64,000 nt of DNA. It comes from Streptomyces sp. B1I3 (GTDB lineage: Bacteria > Actinomycetota > Actinomycetes > Streptomycetales > Streptomycetaceae). The stretch lies in NCBI RefSeq assembly GCF_030816615.1, contig NZ_JAUSYD010000001.1, forward strand, positions 6,842,501 to 6,906,500, in the 5' to 3' direction. How positions within the stretch are numbered: the first letter of the stretch is position 1; each line of letters opens with the position of its first letter. The notes beneath the pieces were generated by a model, which was given only the letters and a program-made list of their open reading frames with translations, made no database searches and had not been told where the DNA came from. Of the stretch, positions 41,541-50,232 are shown in pieces. The position numbers were made by a program, and so were the translations under genes.

Positions 41541-41826
41541 GGTCTCCTCGGTCTCGGGTCCCGGCAGGGCCGTACTGCCCGCCGGGTCCCCACGGTGATA
41601 CCACGATGTCCCCTCATATCCGCTATGCACCCGCTGTCGAGGGGAGGTGAATCAGGGGCGGCCACGTCACACCGTCCCCGGCTGCGGGGAGGCGACCCGC
41701 GGCCACCACATCGACCGGCGCCCGGTGGTCCCGCCCGTCCGGGCGGAGTACCGCTCGGGACACGATTCCGGTGGCCGGGCGGGATCCGGCCACCCGGATC
41801 GGCGAGGGTCCGGCGGGCCCGCGGCC
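41541..41826. other. Intergenic region with DUF389 terminator
   Basis: Contains the ClC promoter (left) and a hairpin of GGTGGCCGG (41770-41778) with CCGGCCACC (41786-41794), a 7-nt loop, which likely terminates the DUF389 transcript. No gene is seen. Confidence 0.6.
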
Positions 41827-42771
41827 TCAGCCCCGGCCGCCGTCCCGGGTCCGGCCCACCCTCCGCCAGATCGCCCGCTGGCACCTGAGAGCGGCCGCGC
41901 CCACCACGATCAGCACCGTGATGTTGACCAGGAGCTGGATGAGCGAGCCCCGTGCCTCCGACCAGCTGGCGAATGCGGTGGAGACGCTGATGGCCGCGGC
42001 GGCCGGGATGGTCGTCACGGAGATGAACACCCCGAGCAGGGCGCTCGTGCGGGCCTCCGTGAGGGAGACGATGCCCACGACGCCGGCCAGGGCCGCGACG
42101 GCGAAGGAGAAGAAGTTGGGGGTGTTGATCAGGTCCGAGACCGGACGCAGTCCCAGGTCGAAGGCGTCCGACTGAAGACCGAACGCGCGGATGAGCAGGC
42201 TGAAGAGGAGGGTGACCGCGATCGTCAGGAGGAGGCCCCCGCACAGGGCGGACAGCCCGGTGCGGACCATGGCGCGGTTCCTCCTGTCGATGCCCAGGGC
42301 CACGGCGACGATCGCCCCGTACTCGGGGCCGACGACCATCGCCGCGACGATCAGGATCTGGGAGTTGGTCACGATGCCGACCGAACCGATGAGGCCCGCG
42401 ATGACCAGGTAGAAGTAGAAGCTCGGTGCGTACCTTCCCTCGGACCGGATGCGCGCCTCCACCTGGTCCCAGACCGGCGCGTTGGCGAGCGCCCCCAGCC
42501 CGCGTGTCGCGCTTTCCGAGGCCCGCCCGGAGAAAGCCATGTCCACCGGCTCGATGACGAGAGATCCGCGCAGGTCGACCTGGAGCTCCCGCAGGCCGCG
42601 CAGGACTTCGTTCGCGGCCCCCGTCAGCACGTCGCACGCGACGGAGTCGCCGTCGGGGTTGCGTACGGCGCCCCGCTGCACGATCAGGTTGAGCACGTAC
42701 GGGTCCCGCGCGAGCAGCTCCTCGACCCGGTCGGTGAGGTCCACGGGGCTGACGGCGCGGACGTGGATCAT
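41827..42771 (-). CDS. DUF389 family membrane protein
   Basis: A 314-residue protein. The N-terminal soluble part (about 1-115) is followed by five or six membrane segments. The DUF389 core shows LVIAGLIGSVGIVTNSQILI, VVGPEYGAIVAVALGIDRRN and VTTIPAAAAISVSTAFASW. The family's biochemical role is unknown. ATG 42771 has no ribosome binding site of its own and overlaps the stop of a short upstream frame (ATGA), so it probably depends on translation of that leader. Confidence 0.9.
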   Translation of the reverse strand: MIHVRAVSPVDLTDRVEELLARDPYVLNLIVQRGAVRNPDGDSVACDVLTGAANEVLRGLRELQVDLRGSLVIEPVDMAFSGRASESATRGLGALANAPVWDQVEARIRSEGRYAPSFYFYLVIAGLIGSVGIVTNSQILIVAAMVVGPEYGAIVAVALGIDRRNRAMVRTGLSALCGGLLLTIAVTLLFSLLIRAFGLQSDAFDLGLRPVSDLINTPNFFSFAVAALAGVVGIVSLTEARTSALLGVFISVTTIPAAAAISVSTAFASWSEARGSLIQLLVNITVLIVVGAAALRCQRAIWRRVGRTRDGGRG

Positions 42772-42866
42772 GTCCACGCCGCACCGCCGCGAGGCCGGGG
42801 GAACACTCCGGGTACGGCTGTCGGGCAGTGGCCGGCGCGAGGGTACGCCTGATATTCGACGGTCAT
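42768..42866 (-). CDS. Candidate 32-residue leader peptide coupled to the DUF389 gene
   Basis: ATG 42866 has GGGAGGG nine bases upstream, in TATGGGAGGGTATCGGCGC. The product begins MTVEYQAYPRAGHCP, has VPGVFPRPRGG in the middle, and ends AAWT. Its TGA overlaps the DUF389 ATG as ATGA. Since the larger gene lacks a ribosome binding site, coupling is likely. Whether the peptide itself acts, for example as an attenuator, is unknown. Confidence 0.55.
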   Translation of the reverse strand: MTVEYQAYPRAGHCPTAVPGVFPRPRGGAAWT

Positions 42867-43152
42867 GCGCCGATACCCTCCCATAGTGGGGCACGGTCCG
42901 GTGGTCGACCTGCAGACGCGTGCGCCGGTTTCGCGCGGGGCGTCGTCGACCGGTTCGCCGCACCCGGCCCGGCTTGCCGAGCGACTTCGCCACGCTGCCC
43001 GACTGCGAGCGCGGGGGCTCCGTGCGACTGCCACCCGACGGTCGCGGGCCGTACCCGCGATCAGCTCCACCATCCGCACCGCCGTGCCCGCCACGCGGTT
43101 CATACCGGCCGACGGAGCCGGCGAGGTGCTCGGCCGGCGGCGGGGCCGGCCG
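42867..43152. other. Intergenic region upstream of DUF389
   Basis: About 285 bp. Minus-strand frames here are Arg/Ala-rich and unsupported. The promoter for the leader/DUF389 unit should be near 42880-42940; CACTAT (minus strand, near 42890) is a weak -10 candidate. Confidence 0.4.
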
Positions 43153-43845
43153 TCACTCCTTCTTGTCGTCCCACTCCCGGCCGAGCAGCCAGCTGTCGAA
43201 CGTGCGCAGCACGGCCACGAGCGCCGCCCCCAGACGCCAGTCGTATCCGGGCGCGTGCAGGTGCAGCGCGTCGCCCTTCGACCTGAACTCCAGCGGCACC
43301 TCCCCGCCCGCACGCCACACGATGCGACGCGGCCCACGCGCCGCGTCGCCGTCACCGCTGAACAGGCTTAGTACAATGATCAACGTCTGGAGCGGGGAAA
43401 GCAGCCACCACACGAACCACCAGAAGGTCCGGCCCTTGAAGCCCACCGCGTCCACGCCGCCCGCCGGCGTCACCGTCCAGCGGGTACGCAGGCCCCTGCC
43501 TCGCAGTGCCTTCTCGCGGACGATCGTGCCGATGGGCTCGCCGTGCGCGCCGAGCACCTGATACGTCGCGACACCGCTCCCGGCCGACACGGTCACCAGG
43601 GTGGCCAGCCGCTGCCGGCGGTGCTCGTCCGCCCACAGCACGAAGGAGCGCGCACCGCTGCCCCGTGCTGCCCGGTACGCGGGTATCCCGCCCGGCGGCA
43701 GTTCGCGCTCCACGTACGCCACCACACGCTCCGGCCCCGAGCCGTCCGCGCACAGCACCAGCTGCACCGCCGGAGCAGGCGCGCCGGCCTCGGCCACCGC
43801 CCCCGCGCCGCGTGGCACGGGCCCCGTCCTCAGTACCCTGCTCAC
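43153..43845 (-). CDS. LURP-one/scramblase-like hypothetical protein
   Basis: A 230-residue protein. GSGVATYQVLGAHGEPIGTI and KALRGRGLRTRWTVTPAG resemble the beta-barrel repeats of the tubby/LURP-one/scramblase fold (YxVxDxxGxxxG). A hydrophobic stretch, WWFVWWLLSPLQTLIIVLSL, lies in the middle, and the tail is KREDD-type charged (WDDKKE). Function unknown. GTG start at 43843-43845. Confidence 0.6.
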   Translation of the reverse strand: MSRVLRTGPVPRGAGAVAEAGAPAPAVQLVLCADGSGPERVVAYVERELPPGGIPAYRAARGSGARSFVLWADEHRRQRLATLVTVSAGSGVATYQVLGAHGEPIGTIVREKALRGRGLRTRWTVTPAGGVDAVGFKGRTFWWFVWWLLSPLQTLIIVLSLFSGDGDAARGPRRIVWRAGGEVPLEFRSKGDALHLHAPGYDWRLGAALVAVLRTFDSWLLGREWDDKKE

Positions 43846-43893
43846 CGCTGTGCCTCTCCGTGATGTGTCGTACCCGCCTGAGAGGATCCGTAG

Positions 43894-44124
43894 GTGGAAT
43901 CCCCCGAACCCCTGCCCGCCCTCTTCCCCGGACCGCAGCCGGAAGCCCGCCGCCGCGAGGCCCCCCGCCCGGTGCGCTGCGCCCTGTGCGGGCGCCCCCT
44001 CACCGGCACGGAGTCACGCCGCACCGGCCTGGGCCCGGCCTGCGACGCCAAGCTGCACCCCGCCGGGCCGGACATCCGCACCCGACGGCACGGGGTGGAC
44101 CAGGACCCGCTGCCCGGCACCTGA
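43894..44124 (+). CDS. DUF6011-like small zinc-finger protein
   Basis: A 76-residue protein starting at GTG 43894. The central part CALCGRPLTGTESRRTGLGP followed by ACDAKL is a compact Cys motif (CxxC...C) seen in DUF6011 proteins, with a Pro/Arg-rich N-terminus. Possibly binds zinc; function unknown. It is divergent from the LURP-one-like gene (48 bp apart) and ends at the large inverted repeat. Confidence 0.7.
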   Translation: MESPEPLPALFPGPQPEARRREAPRPVRCALCGRPLTGTESRRTGLGPACDAKLHPAGPDIRTRRHGVDQDPLPGT

Positions 44125-44144
44125 TCCGCACCGAGCAAGCACCG

Positions 44145-44212
44145 CTAGGGCGTGTTTCGAAAGTCCCGCCTGCCCTTCGGGCAGACGACGCTACTTTCGA
44201 AACCCGCCCTAG
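44145..44212. repeat. MITE-like 68-bp inverted repeat element
   Basis: CTAGGGCGTGTTTCGAAAGT (44145-44164) and ACTTTCGAAACCCGCCCTAG (44193-44212) are inverted copies with a single mismatch in 20 bp. The 28-bp interior holds a second hairpin, TGCCC-TTC-GGGCA. It lies between convergent genes, and its right arm supplies the TAG stop of the thioesterase gene. It can act as a bidirectional terminator, but the long terminal repeats and TTCGAA core look like a small mobile repeat. Confidence 0.75.
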
Positions 44213-45084
44213 GCGTCGCCGAGCCGCCGGAAGAGCCCCTCCTGCACCACGGACACCAGCAATTGTCCCTGGCGGTCGTAGATACGACCTCGCGCCAGAC
44301 CCCGGCCGCCCGTCGCGATCGGCGACTCCTGGTCGTACAGGAACCATTCGTCCGCACGGAACGGCCGGTGGAACCACATGGCGTGGTCCAGCGACGCCAT
44401 GTCGAAGCCCCGCGGCCCCCACAGCGGCTCGACCGGGATCCGGACGGCGTCCAGCAGCGTCATGTCGCTCGCGTACGTCAGCGCGCAGGTGTGCACCAGT
44501 GGGTCGTCCCCCAGCGGGCCGACCGCGCGCATCCACACGGCGCTGCGCGGGTCGGCGTCCTCGGTCTCCTCCCGTGTCCAGCGCAGCCGGTCGACGTAGC
44601 GGATGTCGAAGGGCTGCCGACGGGCCATCCGCTCCAGTGCCTCCGGCAGTGCGCCCAGGTGCTCGCGCACCTCGTCGGCGACCGTCGGCAGCTCCTCCGG
44701 GCCGGGGACCGTGCGGGCGGGCGGCAGCTGGTGTTCGAAGCCCGCCTCCTCGGGGCGGTGGAACGACGCCGTGAGGTTGAAGATCGTCCGGCCCTGCTGC
44801 ACGGCCGTCACCCGCCGGGTGGTGAAGGACCGGCCGTCCCGCACCCGCTCGACGTCGTACACGATGGGCACGCCCGGGCGGCCGGGCCGCAGGAAGTAGG
44901 CGTGCAGCGAGTGGACGGGGCGGTCCCCGTCGGTCGTGCGGCCGGCCGCGACCAGCGCCTGCCCCGCGACCTGCCCCCCGAAGACCCGCTGCAGGGACTC
45001 CTCGGGGCTGCGGCCACGGAAGATGTTGACCTCGATCCGCTCCAGGTCGAGCAGGTCGACCAGGCGCTCGGCGGGGTTCGTCAT
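44209..45084 (-). CDS. tesB: Acyl-CoA thioesterase II
   Basis: A 291-residue double hotdog-fold thioesterase of the TesB family, which hydrolyses acyl-CoA to fatty acid plus CoA. VFGGQVAGQALVAAGRTT opens the first hotdog, and SLHAYFLRPGRPGVPIVYDV and LDHAMWFHRPFRADEWFLYD are signature stretches; RGRIYDRQGQLLVSVVQEGL is the end of the second domain. ATG 45084 (MTNPAERLVDLLDLERIEVN). Its stop lies within the inverted repeat. It follows the helicase gene by 35 bp and may share its transcript. Confidence 0.94.
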   Translation of the reverse strand: MTNPAERLVDLLDLERIEVNIFRGRSPEESLQRVFGGQVAGQALVAAGRTTDGDRPVHSLHAYFLRPGRPGVPIVYDVERVRDGRSFTTRRVTAVQQGRTIFNLTASFHRPEEAGFEHQLPPARTVPGPEELPTVADEVREHLGALPEALERMARRQPFDIRYVDRLRWTREETEDADPRSAVWMRAVGPLGDDPLVHTCALTYASDMTLLDAVRIPVEPLWGPRGFDMASLDHAMWFHRPFRADEWFLYDQESPIATGGRGLARGRIYDRQGQLLVSVVQEGLFRRLGDA

Positions 45085-45119
45085 GCGGTGCGTCTCCTCT
45101 TCGCCTGATCGGTGCCCGG

Positions 45120-47633
45120 TCACAGCTGACCCACGGCCGTGACCCGGACGACCGCCCGGCCCTCCTGGTCGGAGGCCGCCAGATCGACCTCCGCGCCAAT
45201 GCCCCAGTCGTGGTCGCCGGCCGGGTCGGCGAAGGCCTGCCACACCCGCCACAGACCGTGCTCCGGGTCCTCGTCGATCTTCAGCAGCTTCGGGCCACGC
45301 GCGTCCGGACCGGTACCGAGGTCGTCGTGCGCGTCCCAGTAGCCGTCCATCGCCTCGCCCCAGGCGTCCTCGTCCCAGCCCGAATCGGCGTCCAGCTCGC
45401 CCAGTTCGCGGACGCGGTCCAGTGCGGCCAGCTCCACCCTGCGGAACATCGCGTTGCGCACCAGGACCCGGAAGGCGCGGGCGTTGGCCGTGACCGGCTT
45501 GACCTCGTCGGCCCGTTCCTGCGCCTGCTCGGCGGTCTCCACGTCCGGGTTGGCCAGCTGCTCCCACTCGTCCAGCAGACTGGAGTCCACCTGACGCACC
45601 ATCTCGCCGAGCCAGGCGATCAGGTCCTCCAGGTCCTCGGACTTCAGGTCGTCCGGGATGGTGTGCTCGAGTGCCTTGTACGCGCTCGCCAGATAGCGCA
45701 GCACGATTCCCTCGGTACGGGCCAGCTCGTAGTTCGACGTGAACTCCGTGAAGGTCATGGCCCGCTCGAACATGTCCCGGATCACCGACTTCGGCGACAC
45801 CGGGTGGTCGCTCACCCACGGGTGGCTCGTGCGGTACACGTCGTACGCGTGCCAGAGCAGCTCGCTCAGCGGCTTCGGGTACGTGACCTCCTGGAGCCGC
45901 TCCATCCGCTCCTCGTACTCGATTCCGTCCGCCTTCATCTGCCCGACGGCCTCGCCCCGTGCCTTGTTCTGCTGGGCGGCGAGGATCTGCCGCGGGTCGT
46001 CGAGCGTCGACTCGACGACGGAGACCATGTCCAGGGCGTACGAGGGGGATTCGGCGTCCAGCAGGTCGAAGGCGGCCAGGGCGAAGGTGGACAGCGGCTG
46101 GTTGAGCGCGAAGTCCTGCTGCAGATCGACGGTGAGCCGTACGATCCGGCCCTCGGCGTCCGGCGTGGCGAGCTGCTCCACCACACCGCCGTCGAGCAGC
46201 GACCGGTAGATGGCGATGGCCCGCCGGATGTGCCGCAGCTGCGCCCTGCGGGGCTCGTGGTTGTCCTCCAGCAGGTGACGCATCGCATCGAAGGCGTTCC
46301 CCGGGCGGGCGATCACCGAGAGCAGCATCGTGTGCGTGACCCGGAAGCGCGAGGTCAGCGGCTCCGGATCGGACTGGATCAGCTTGTCGAAGGTGGTCTC
46401 CGACCAGGCGATGAAGCCCTCGGGCGCCTTCTTGCGGACCACCTTGCGCTTCTTCTTGGGGTCGTCGCCCGCCTTCTTGACGGCCTTCTCGTTCTCGATG
46501 ACGTGCTCGGGGGCCTGTGCGACGACGAAGCCGGCGGTGTCGAACCCGGCCCGGCCGGCGCGGCCGGCGATCTGGTGGAACTCCCGCGCGCGCAGCGTAC
46601 GCACCCGGGTGCCGTCGTACTTGGTGAGAGCGGTGAAGAGCACGGTGCGGATCGGTACGTTGACGCCGACGCCCAGGGTGTCCGTACCGCAGATCACCTT
46701 CAGCAGGCCCGCCTGCGCCAGCTTCTCGACCAGGCGGCGGTACTTGGGGAGCATCCCCGCGTGGTGCACTCCGATCCCGTGGCGGACATAACGGGACAGG
46801 TTCTGGCCGAACTTGGTGGTGAAGCGGAAGTTGCCGATCAGGTCGGCGATCTTCTCCTTCTCCTCCTTCGAGCACATGTTGATGCTCATCAGCGACTGGG
46901 CGCGCTCGACGGCCGCGGCCTGGGTGAAGTGCACGATGTAGACGGGCGACTGCCGGGTGTCCAGCAGTTCGGTGAGCGTCTCCGTGATCGGGGTCAGCCG
47001 GTACTCGTAGCTCAGCGGAACCGGCCGCGTCGCGGAACGCACCACGGAGGTCGGCCGCCCGGTCCGGCGGGTCAGGTCCTGCTCGAACATCGAGACGTCG
47101 CCGAGCGTCGCCGACATCAGCACGAACTGTGCCTGCGGAAGCTCCAGCAGCGGGATCTGCCAGGCCCAGCCCCGGTCCGGCTCCGCGTAGAAGTGGAACT
47201 CGTCCATCACCACCTGGCCGATGTCGGCGTACTTGCCGTCACGCAGCGCGATGGAGGCGAGCACCTCCGCGGTGCAGCAGATGACCGGGGCGTCGGCGTT
47301 GACCGAGGCGTCGCCGGTCAGCATGCCGACGTTCTCCGTACCGAAGAGCTTGCAGAGGTCGAAGAACTTCTCCGAGACCAGGGCCTTGATCGGGGCCGTG
47401 TAGAACGTCACCTTGTCCTGGGCCAGCGCGGTGAAGTGGGCGCCGGCCGCCACCAGGCTCTTCCCGGAGCCGGTGGGGGTCGAAAGGATCACGTTCGCGC
47501 CGGAGACCACCTCGATCAGTGCCTCCTCCTGAGCCGGATAGAGGGTGATGCCCTGCGATTCGGTCCATGACGAGAAGGCCTCGAAGAGGGCGTCCGGGTC
47601 GGCGGTCGGGGGCAGCTGATCGATAAGGGTCAC
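45120..47633 (-). CDS. DEAD/DEAH-box RNA helicase (Ski2/Mtr4-like, DUF3516)
   Basis: An 837-residue superfamily 2 helicase. Motif I is STPTGSGKS (Lys58), motif II is VVMDEFHFY (DEFH, residues 144-147), motif III is LMSATLGD, and motif VI is HQIAGRAGRAGFD. A Lys/Arg-rich loop (KKKRKVVRKK) follows. The C-terminal 400 residues match the DUF3516 extension of actinobacterial members. Probably unwinds RNA in processing or decay. The GTG 47633 start (VTLIDQLPPTADPDALF) has a weak GGGGGT in front. Confidence 0.9.
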   Translation of the reverse strand: MTLIDQLPPTADPDALFEAFSSWTESQGITLYPAQEEALIEVVSGANVILSTPTGSGKSLVAAGAHFTALAQDKVTFYTAPIKALVSEKFFDLCKLFGTENVGMLTGDASVNADAPVICCTAEVLASIALRDGKYADIGQVVMDEFHFYAEPDRGWAWQIPLLELPQAQFVLMSATLGDVSMFEQDLTRRTGRPTSVVRSATRPVPLSYEYRLTPITETLTELLDTRQSPVYIVHFTQAAAVERAQSLMSINMCSKEEKEKIADLIGNFRFTTKFGQNLSRYVRHGIGVHHAGMLPKYRRLVEKLAQAGLLKVICGTDTLGVGVNVPIRTVLFTALTKYDGTRVRTLRAREFHQIAGRAGRAGFDTAGFVVAQAPEHVIENEKAVKKAGDDPKKKRKVVRKKAPEGFIAWSETTFDKLIQSDPEPLTSRFRVTHTMLLSVIARPGNAFDAMRHLLEDNHEPRRAQLRHIRRAIAIYRSLLDGGVVEQLATPDAEGRIVRLTVDLQQDFALNQPLSTFALAAFDLLDAESPSYALDMVSVVESTLDDPRQILAAQQNKARGEAVGQMKADGIEYEERMERLQEVTYPKPLSELLWHAYDVYRTSHPWVSDHPVSPKSVIRDMFERAMTFTEFTSNYELARTEGIVLRYLASAYKALEHTIPDDLKSEDLEDLIAWLGEMVRQVDSSLLDEWEQLANPDVETAEQAQERADEVKPVTANARAFRVLVRNAMFRRVELAALDRVRELGELDADSGWDEDAWGEAMDGYWDAHDDLGTGPDARGPKLLKIDEDPEHGLWRVWQAFADPAGDHDWGIGAEVDLAASDQEGRAVVRVTAVGQL

Positions 47634-47787
47634 ACCCCCATCTTGCCTGGCCCGTGTCCGGATGAGGGAACCGGAGGACGGCGCGAAGATCACGGACGAT
47701 ACGCTGCCCACTCAACTCGGCCGCCCTGCCCGGGCAGTGGCGGCCCGGCCGAGCACAGGGCCGGATCACGACGGGGGCGGAACAGCC

Positions 47788-48579
47788 ATGATGGGACCGG
47801 CACACTCATTGTCAGGGGCGGCGGCCTGGCTGGGGGTGGGCGCCGCGGCCGCGGCGGCGGGCCACACGATGCCCTGGCCCGTCCTCGCCGTGGGGGCACT
47901 GATCTGCGCCGGCGCCGCACTCGCCCCGGACCTCGACCACAAGTCGGCCACCATCTCCCGTGCCTTCGGACCGGTCTCCAAGGGCGTCTGCGAGATAGTC
48001 GACAAGCTTTCGTACACCGTCTACAAGGCGACCCGGGGCCCCGGCGACCCGCGCAGGAACGGCGGCCACCGCACCCTCACCCACACCTGGCTCTGGGCGG
48101 TGCTGATCGGCGCCGGAGCCTCGGCCGCCGCCGTCTTCGGCGGCCGTTGGGCGGTCCTGGGCATCCTCTTCGTCCACCTCGTGCTCGCCGTCGAGGGCCT
48201 GCTGTGGCGGGCGGCACGGGTGTCCAGCGACGTCCTCGTGTGGCTGCTGGGCGCCACCAGCGCGTGGATCCTCGCAGGAGTGCTCGACCAGCCGGGCAAC
48301 GGCTCGGACTGGCTCTTCGACGCGCCCGGCCAGGAGTACCTCTGGCTCGGGCTCCCCATCGTGCTCGGCGCCCTTGTCCACGACATCGGCGATGCGCTGA
48401 CCGTCTCGGGCTGCCCGATCCTGTGGCCGATACCGCTGGGCCGCAAGCGCTGGTACCCCATAGGTCCGCCGAAGGTCATGCGCTTCCGGGCCGGCAGCTG
48501 GGTGGAGCTCAAGGTGCTGATGCCCGCGTTCATGGTGCTCGGGGGAGTGGGCGGAGCCGCGGCCCTCAACATCATCTGA
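47788..48579 (+). CDS. YdjM-like membrane-bound metal-dependent hydrolase
   Basis: A 263-residue membrane protein of the YdjM/DUF457 family. The opening MMGPAHSLSGAAAWLGVG contains the conserved His, and LAPDLDHKSATISRAFG, GGHRTLTHTWLWAVLI and LVHDIGDALTVSGCPILWPI contain the Asp/His metal site. Several hydrophobic helices. In E. coli the relative is LexA-controlled; no LexA box was found here. Divergent from the helicase gene. Confidence 0.88.
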   Translation: MMGPAHSLSGAAAWLGVGAAAAAAGHTMPWPVLAVGALICAGAALAPDLDHKSATISRAFGPVSKGVCEIVDKLSYTVYKATRGPGDPRRNGGHRTLTHTWLWAVLIGAGASAAAVFGGRWAVLGILFVHLVLAVEGLLWRAARVSSDVLVWLLGATSAWILAGVLDQPGNGSDWLFDAPGQEYLWLGLPIVLGALVHDIGDALTVSGCPILWPIPLGRKRWYPIGPPKVMRFRAGSWVELKVLMPAFMVLGGVGGAAALNII

Positions 48580-48651
48580 CCGCCTGCACGCTTTTCCCGC
48601 CGGACGGTGCGCCCGCTGCCGTGAGCGGCGACGGTGTAGCACCATGACCGT

Positions 48652-50187
48652 ATGCTGCTCGCCCGCCTCGCACACGTGTCCCTGGAGGTCGCCGCGGCGT
48701 CGGCGCGGACCCGGAAGACCGGCCTGCTGGCCGAACTCTTCCGGGAGGCCGGTCCCGAGGACGTCCCGGTCGTCATCCCGTACCTGGCCGGACGCCTCCC
48801 GCAGGGGCGGCTCGGCATCGGGTGGAGCGCCCTGGGCGATCCGGTGGCGCCCGCGGACACACCCTCGCTGACCGTGGCGCAGACCGACGCGGAACTGTCG
48901 GCGATCGGGGCGCTCACCGGCCCCGGCTCGCAGGCCGCCCGCAAGGAGCGCGTGCAGCGGCTCCTCGCCGCGGCCACCGCCGAGGAACAGCACTTCCTGC
49001 GGGGCCTGCTCACCGGCGAGGTGCGCCAGGGAGCGCTGGACGCCGTCGCGGTCGACGCCCTGGCCGGAGCCACCGGGGCGCTCCCCGCCGACGTACGGCG
49101 GGCCGTCATGCTCGGCGGCTCGCTCCAGGCCGTCGCCCGGGCGCTGCTCGCGGACGGCCCCGAGGCGCTCGCCGCCTTCCGGCTCACCATCGGCCGGCCG
49201 GTCCTGCCCATGCTGGCGCACACCGCACGGTCGGTCACCGAGGCGATCGGCAAGCTGGGGCCCTGTGCCGTGGAGGAGAAACTGGACGGCATCCGGGTGC
49301 AGGTGCACCGGGACGGGCCGAAGGTACGGGTCTACACCCGCACCCTCGACGACATCACCGACCGGCTGCCCGAACTGGCCACCGCGGCCGTCGGCTTCCC
49401 GGCCGACAGCTTCGTCCTGGACGGCGAGGTCCTCGCGCTCGCGGACGACGGCAGGCCCCGCCCCTTCCAGGAGACCGCCGCCCGGGTGGGCTCCCGCCGC
49501 GACGTGGCCACCGTCGCGGCCGCGGTCCCCGTCAGCCCCGTCTTCTTCGACGTACTCTCCGTGGACGGACGTGAGCTCCTGGACCTCCCCTTCGCCGAGC
49601 GGCACGCGGAGCTGGCAGCGCTGGTTCCCGAAGCCATGCGGGTGCGGCGCGTCGCCGTGACGGACCCCGCGGACGCTGCGGCGTGCGAGAGCGCGGTGGC
49701 CTTCTTCGAGGAGACCCTGGCGCGGGGGCACGAGGGCGTGGTGGTCAAGGGGGAGTCCGCTCCCTACAGCGCGGGCCGGCGCGGCGCGTCCTGGCTGAAG
49801 GTGAAACCCGTGCACACCCTGGACCTCGTGGTGCTGGCCGCCGAATGGGGCCACGGAAGGCGCACCGGGAAGCTGTCCAACCTGCACCTGGGGGCGCGGC
49901 GGGAGGACGGTACGTTCGTGATGCTCGGCAAGACGTTCAAGGGGCTGACGGACACGATGCTCGCCTGGCAGACCGAACGGCTCCGGCAGCTGTCCACCGG
50001 TGACGACGGGCACGTGGTCACCGTCCGTCCGGAACTCGTCGTCGAGATCGCCTACGACGGGCTGCAGACGTCGACCCGCTACCCCGCGGGGGTCACCCTG
50101 CGCTTCGCCCGGGTGCTGCGCTACCGCGAGGACAAGGTGGCGCAGGAGGCGGACACGGTCGACACCGTGCTGTCCCGGCAGACATGA
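48652..50187 (+). CDS. ATP-dependent DNA ligase
   Basis: A 511-residue ligase of the LigB type. The nucleotidyl motif I is CAVEEKLDGIRVQVH with the adenylated Lys210. FVLDGEVLALADDGR (motif III), HEGVVVKGESAPYSAGRRGA (motif IV) and SWLKVKPVH (motif V) are intact, followed by an OB-fold. The N-terminal 190 residues are the DNA-binding domain typical of LigB. Accessory DNA repair enzyme; replication uses the NAD-dependent LigA elsewhere. Start ATG 48652. Confidence 0.93.
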   Translation: MLLARLAHVSLEVAAASARTRKTGLLAELFREAGPEDVPVVIPYLAGRLPQGRLGIGWSALGDPVAPADTPSLTVAQTDAELSAIGALTGPGSQAARKERVQRLLAAATAEEQHFLRGLLTGEVRQGALDAVAVDALAGATGALPADVRRAVMLGGSLQAVARALLADGPEALAAFRLTIGRPVLPMLAHTARSVTEAIGKLGPCAVEEKLDGIRVQVHRDGPKVRVYTRTLDDITDRLPELATAAVGFPADSFVLDGEVLALADDGRPRPFQETAARVGSRRDVATVAAAVPVSPVFFDVLSVDGRELLDLPFAERHAELAALVPEAMRVRRVAVTDPADAAACESAVAFFEETLARGHEGVVVKGESAPYSAGRRGASWLKVKPVHTLDLVVLAAEWGHGRRTGKLSNLHLGARREDGTFVMLGKTFKGLTDTMLAWQTERLRQLSTGDDGHVVTVRPELVVEIAYDGLQTSTRYPAGVTLRFARVLRYREDKVAQEADTVDTVLSRQT

Positions 50188-50232
50188 CGGCGGCCCCCGC
50201 CGGGCGGCAGGGACCGTGGTCCGACATCAGGT

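Noticed and set aside
43894..44774. A long plus-strand frame continuing through the inverted repeat into the thioesterase region
   Set aside because: The 76-codon DUF6011-like gene ends at 44124; frames beyond are antisense to tesB.
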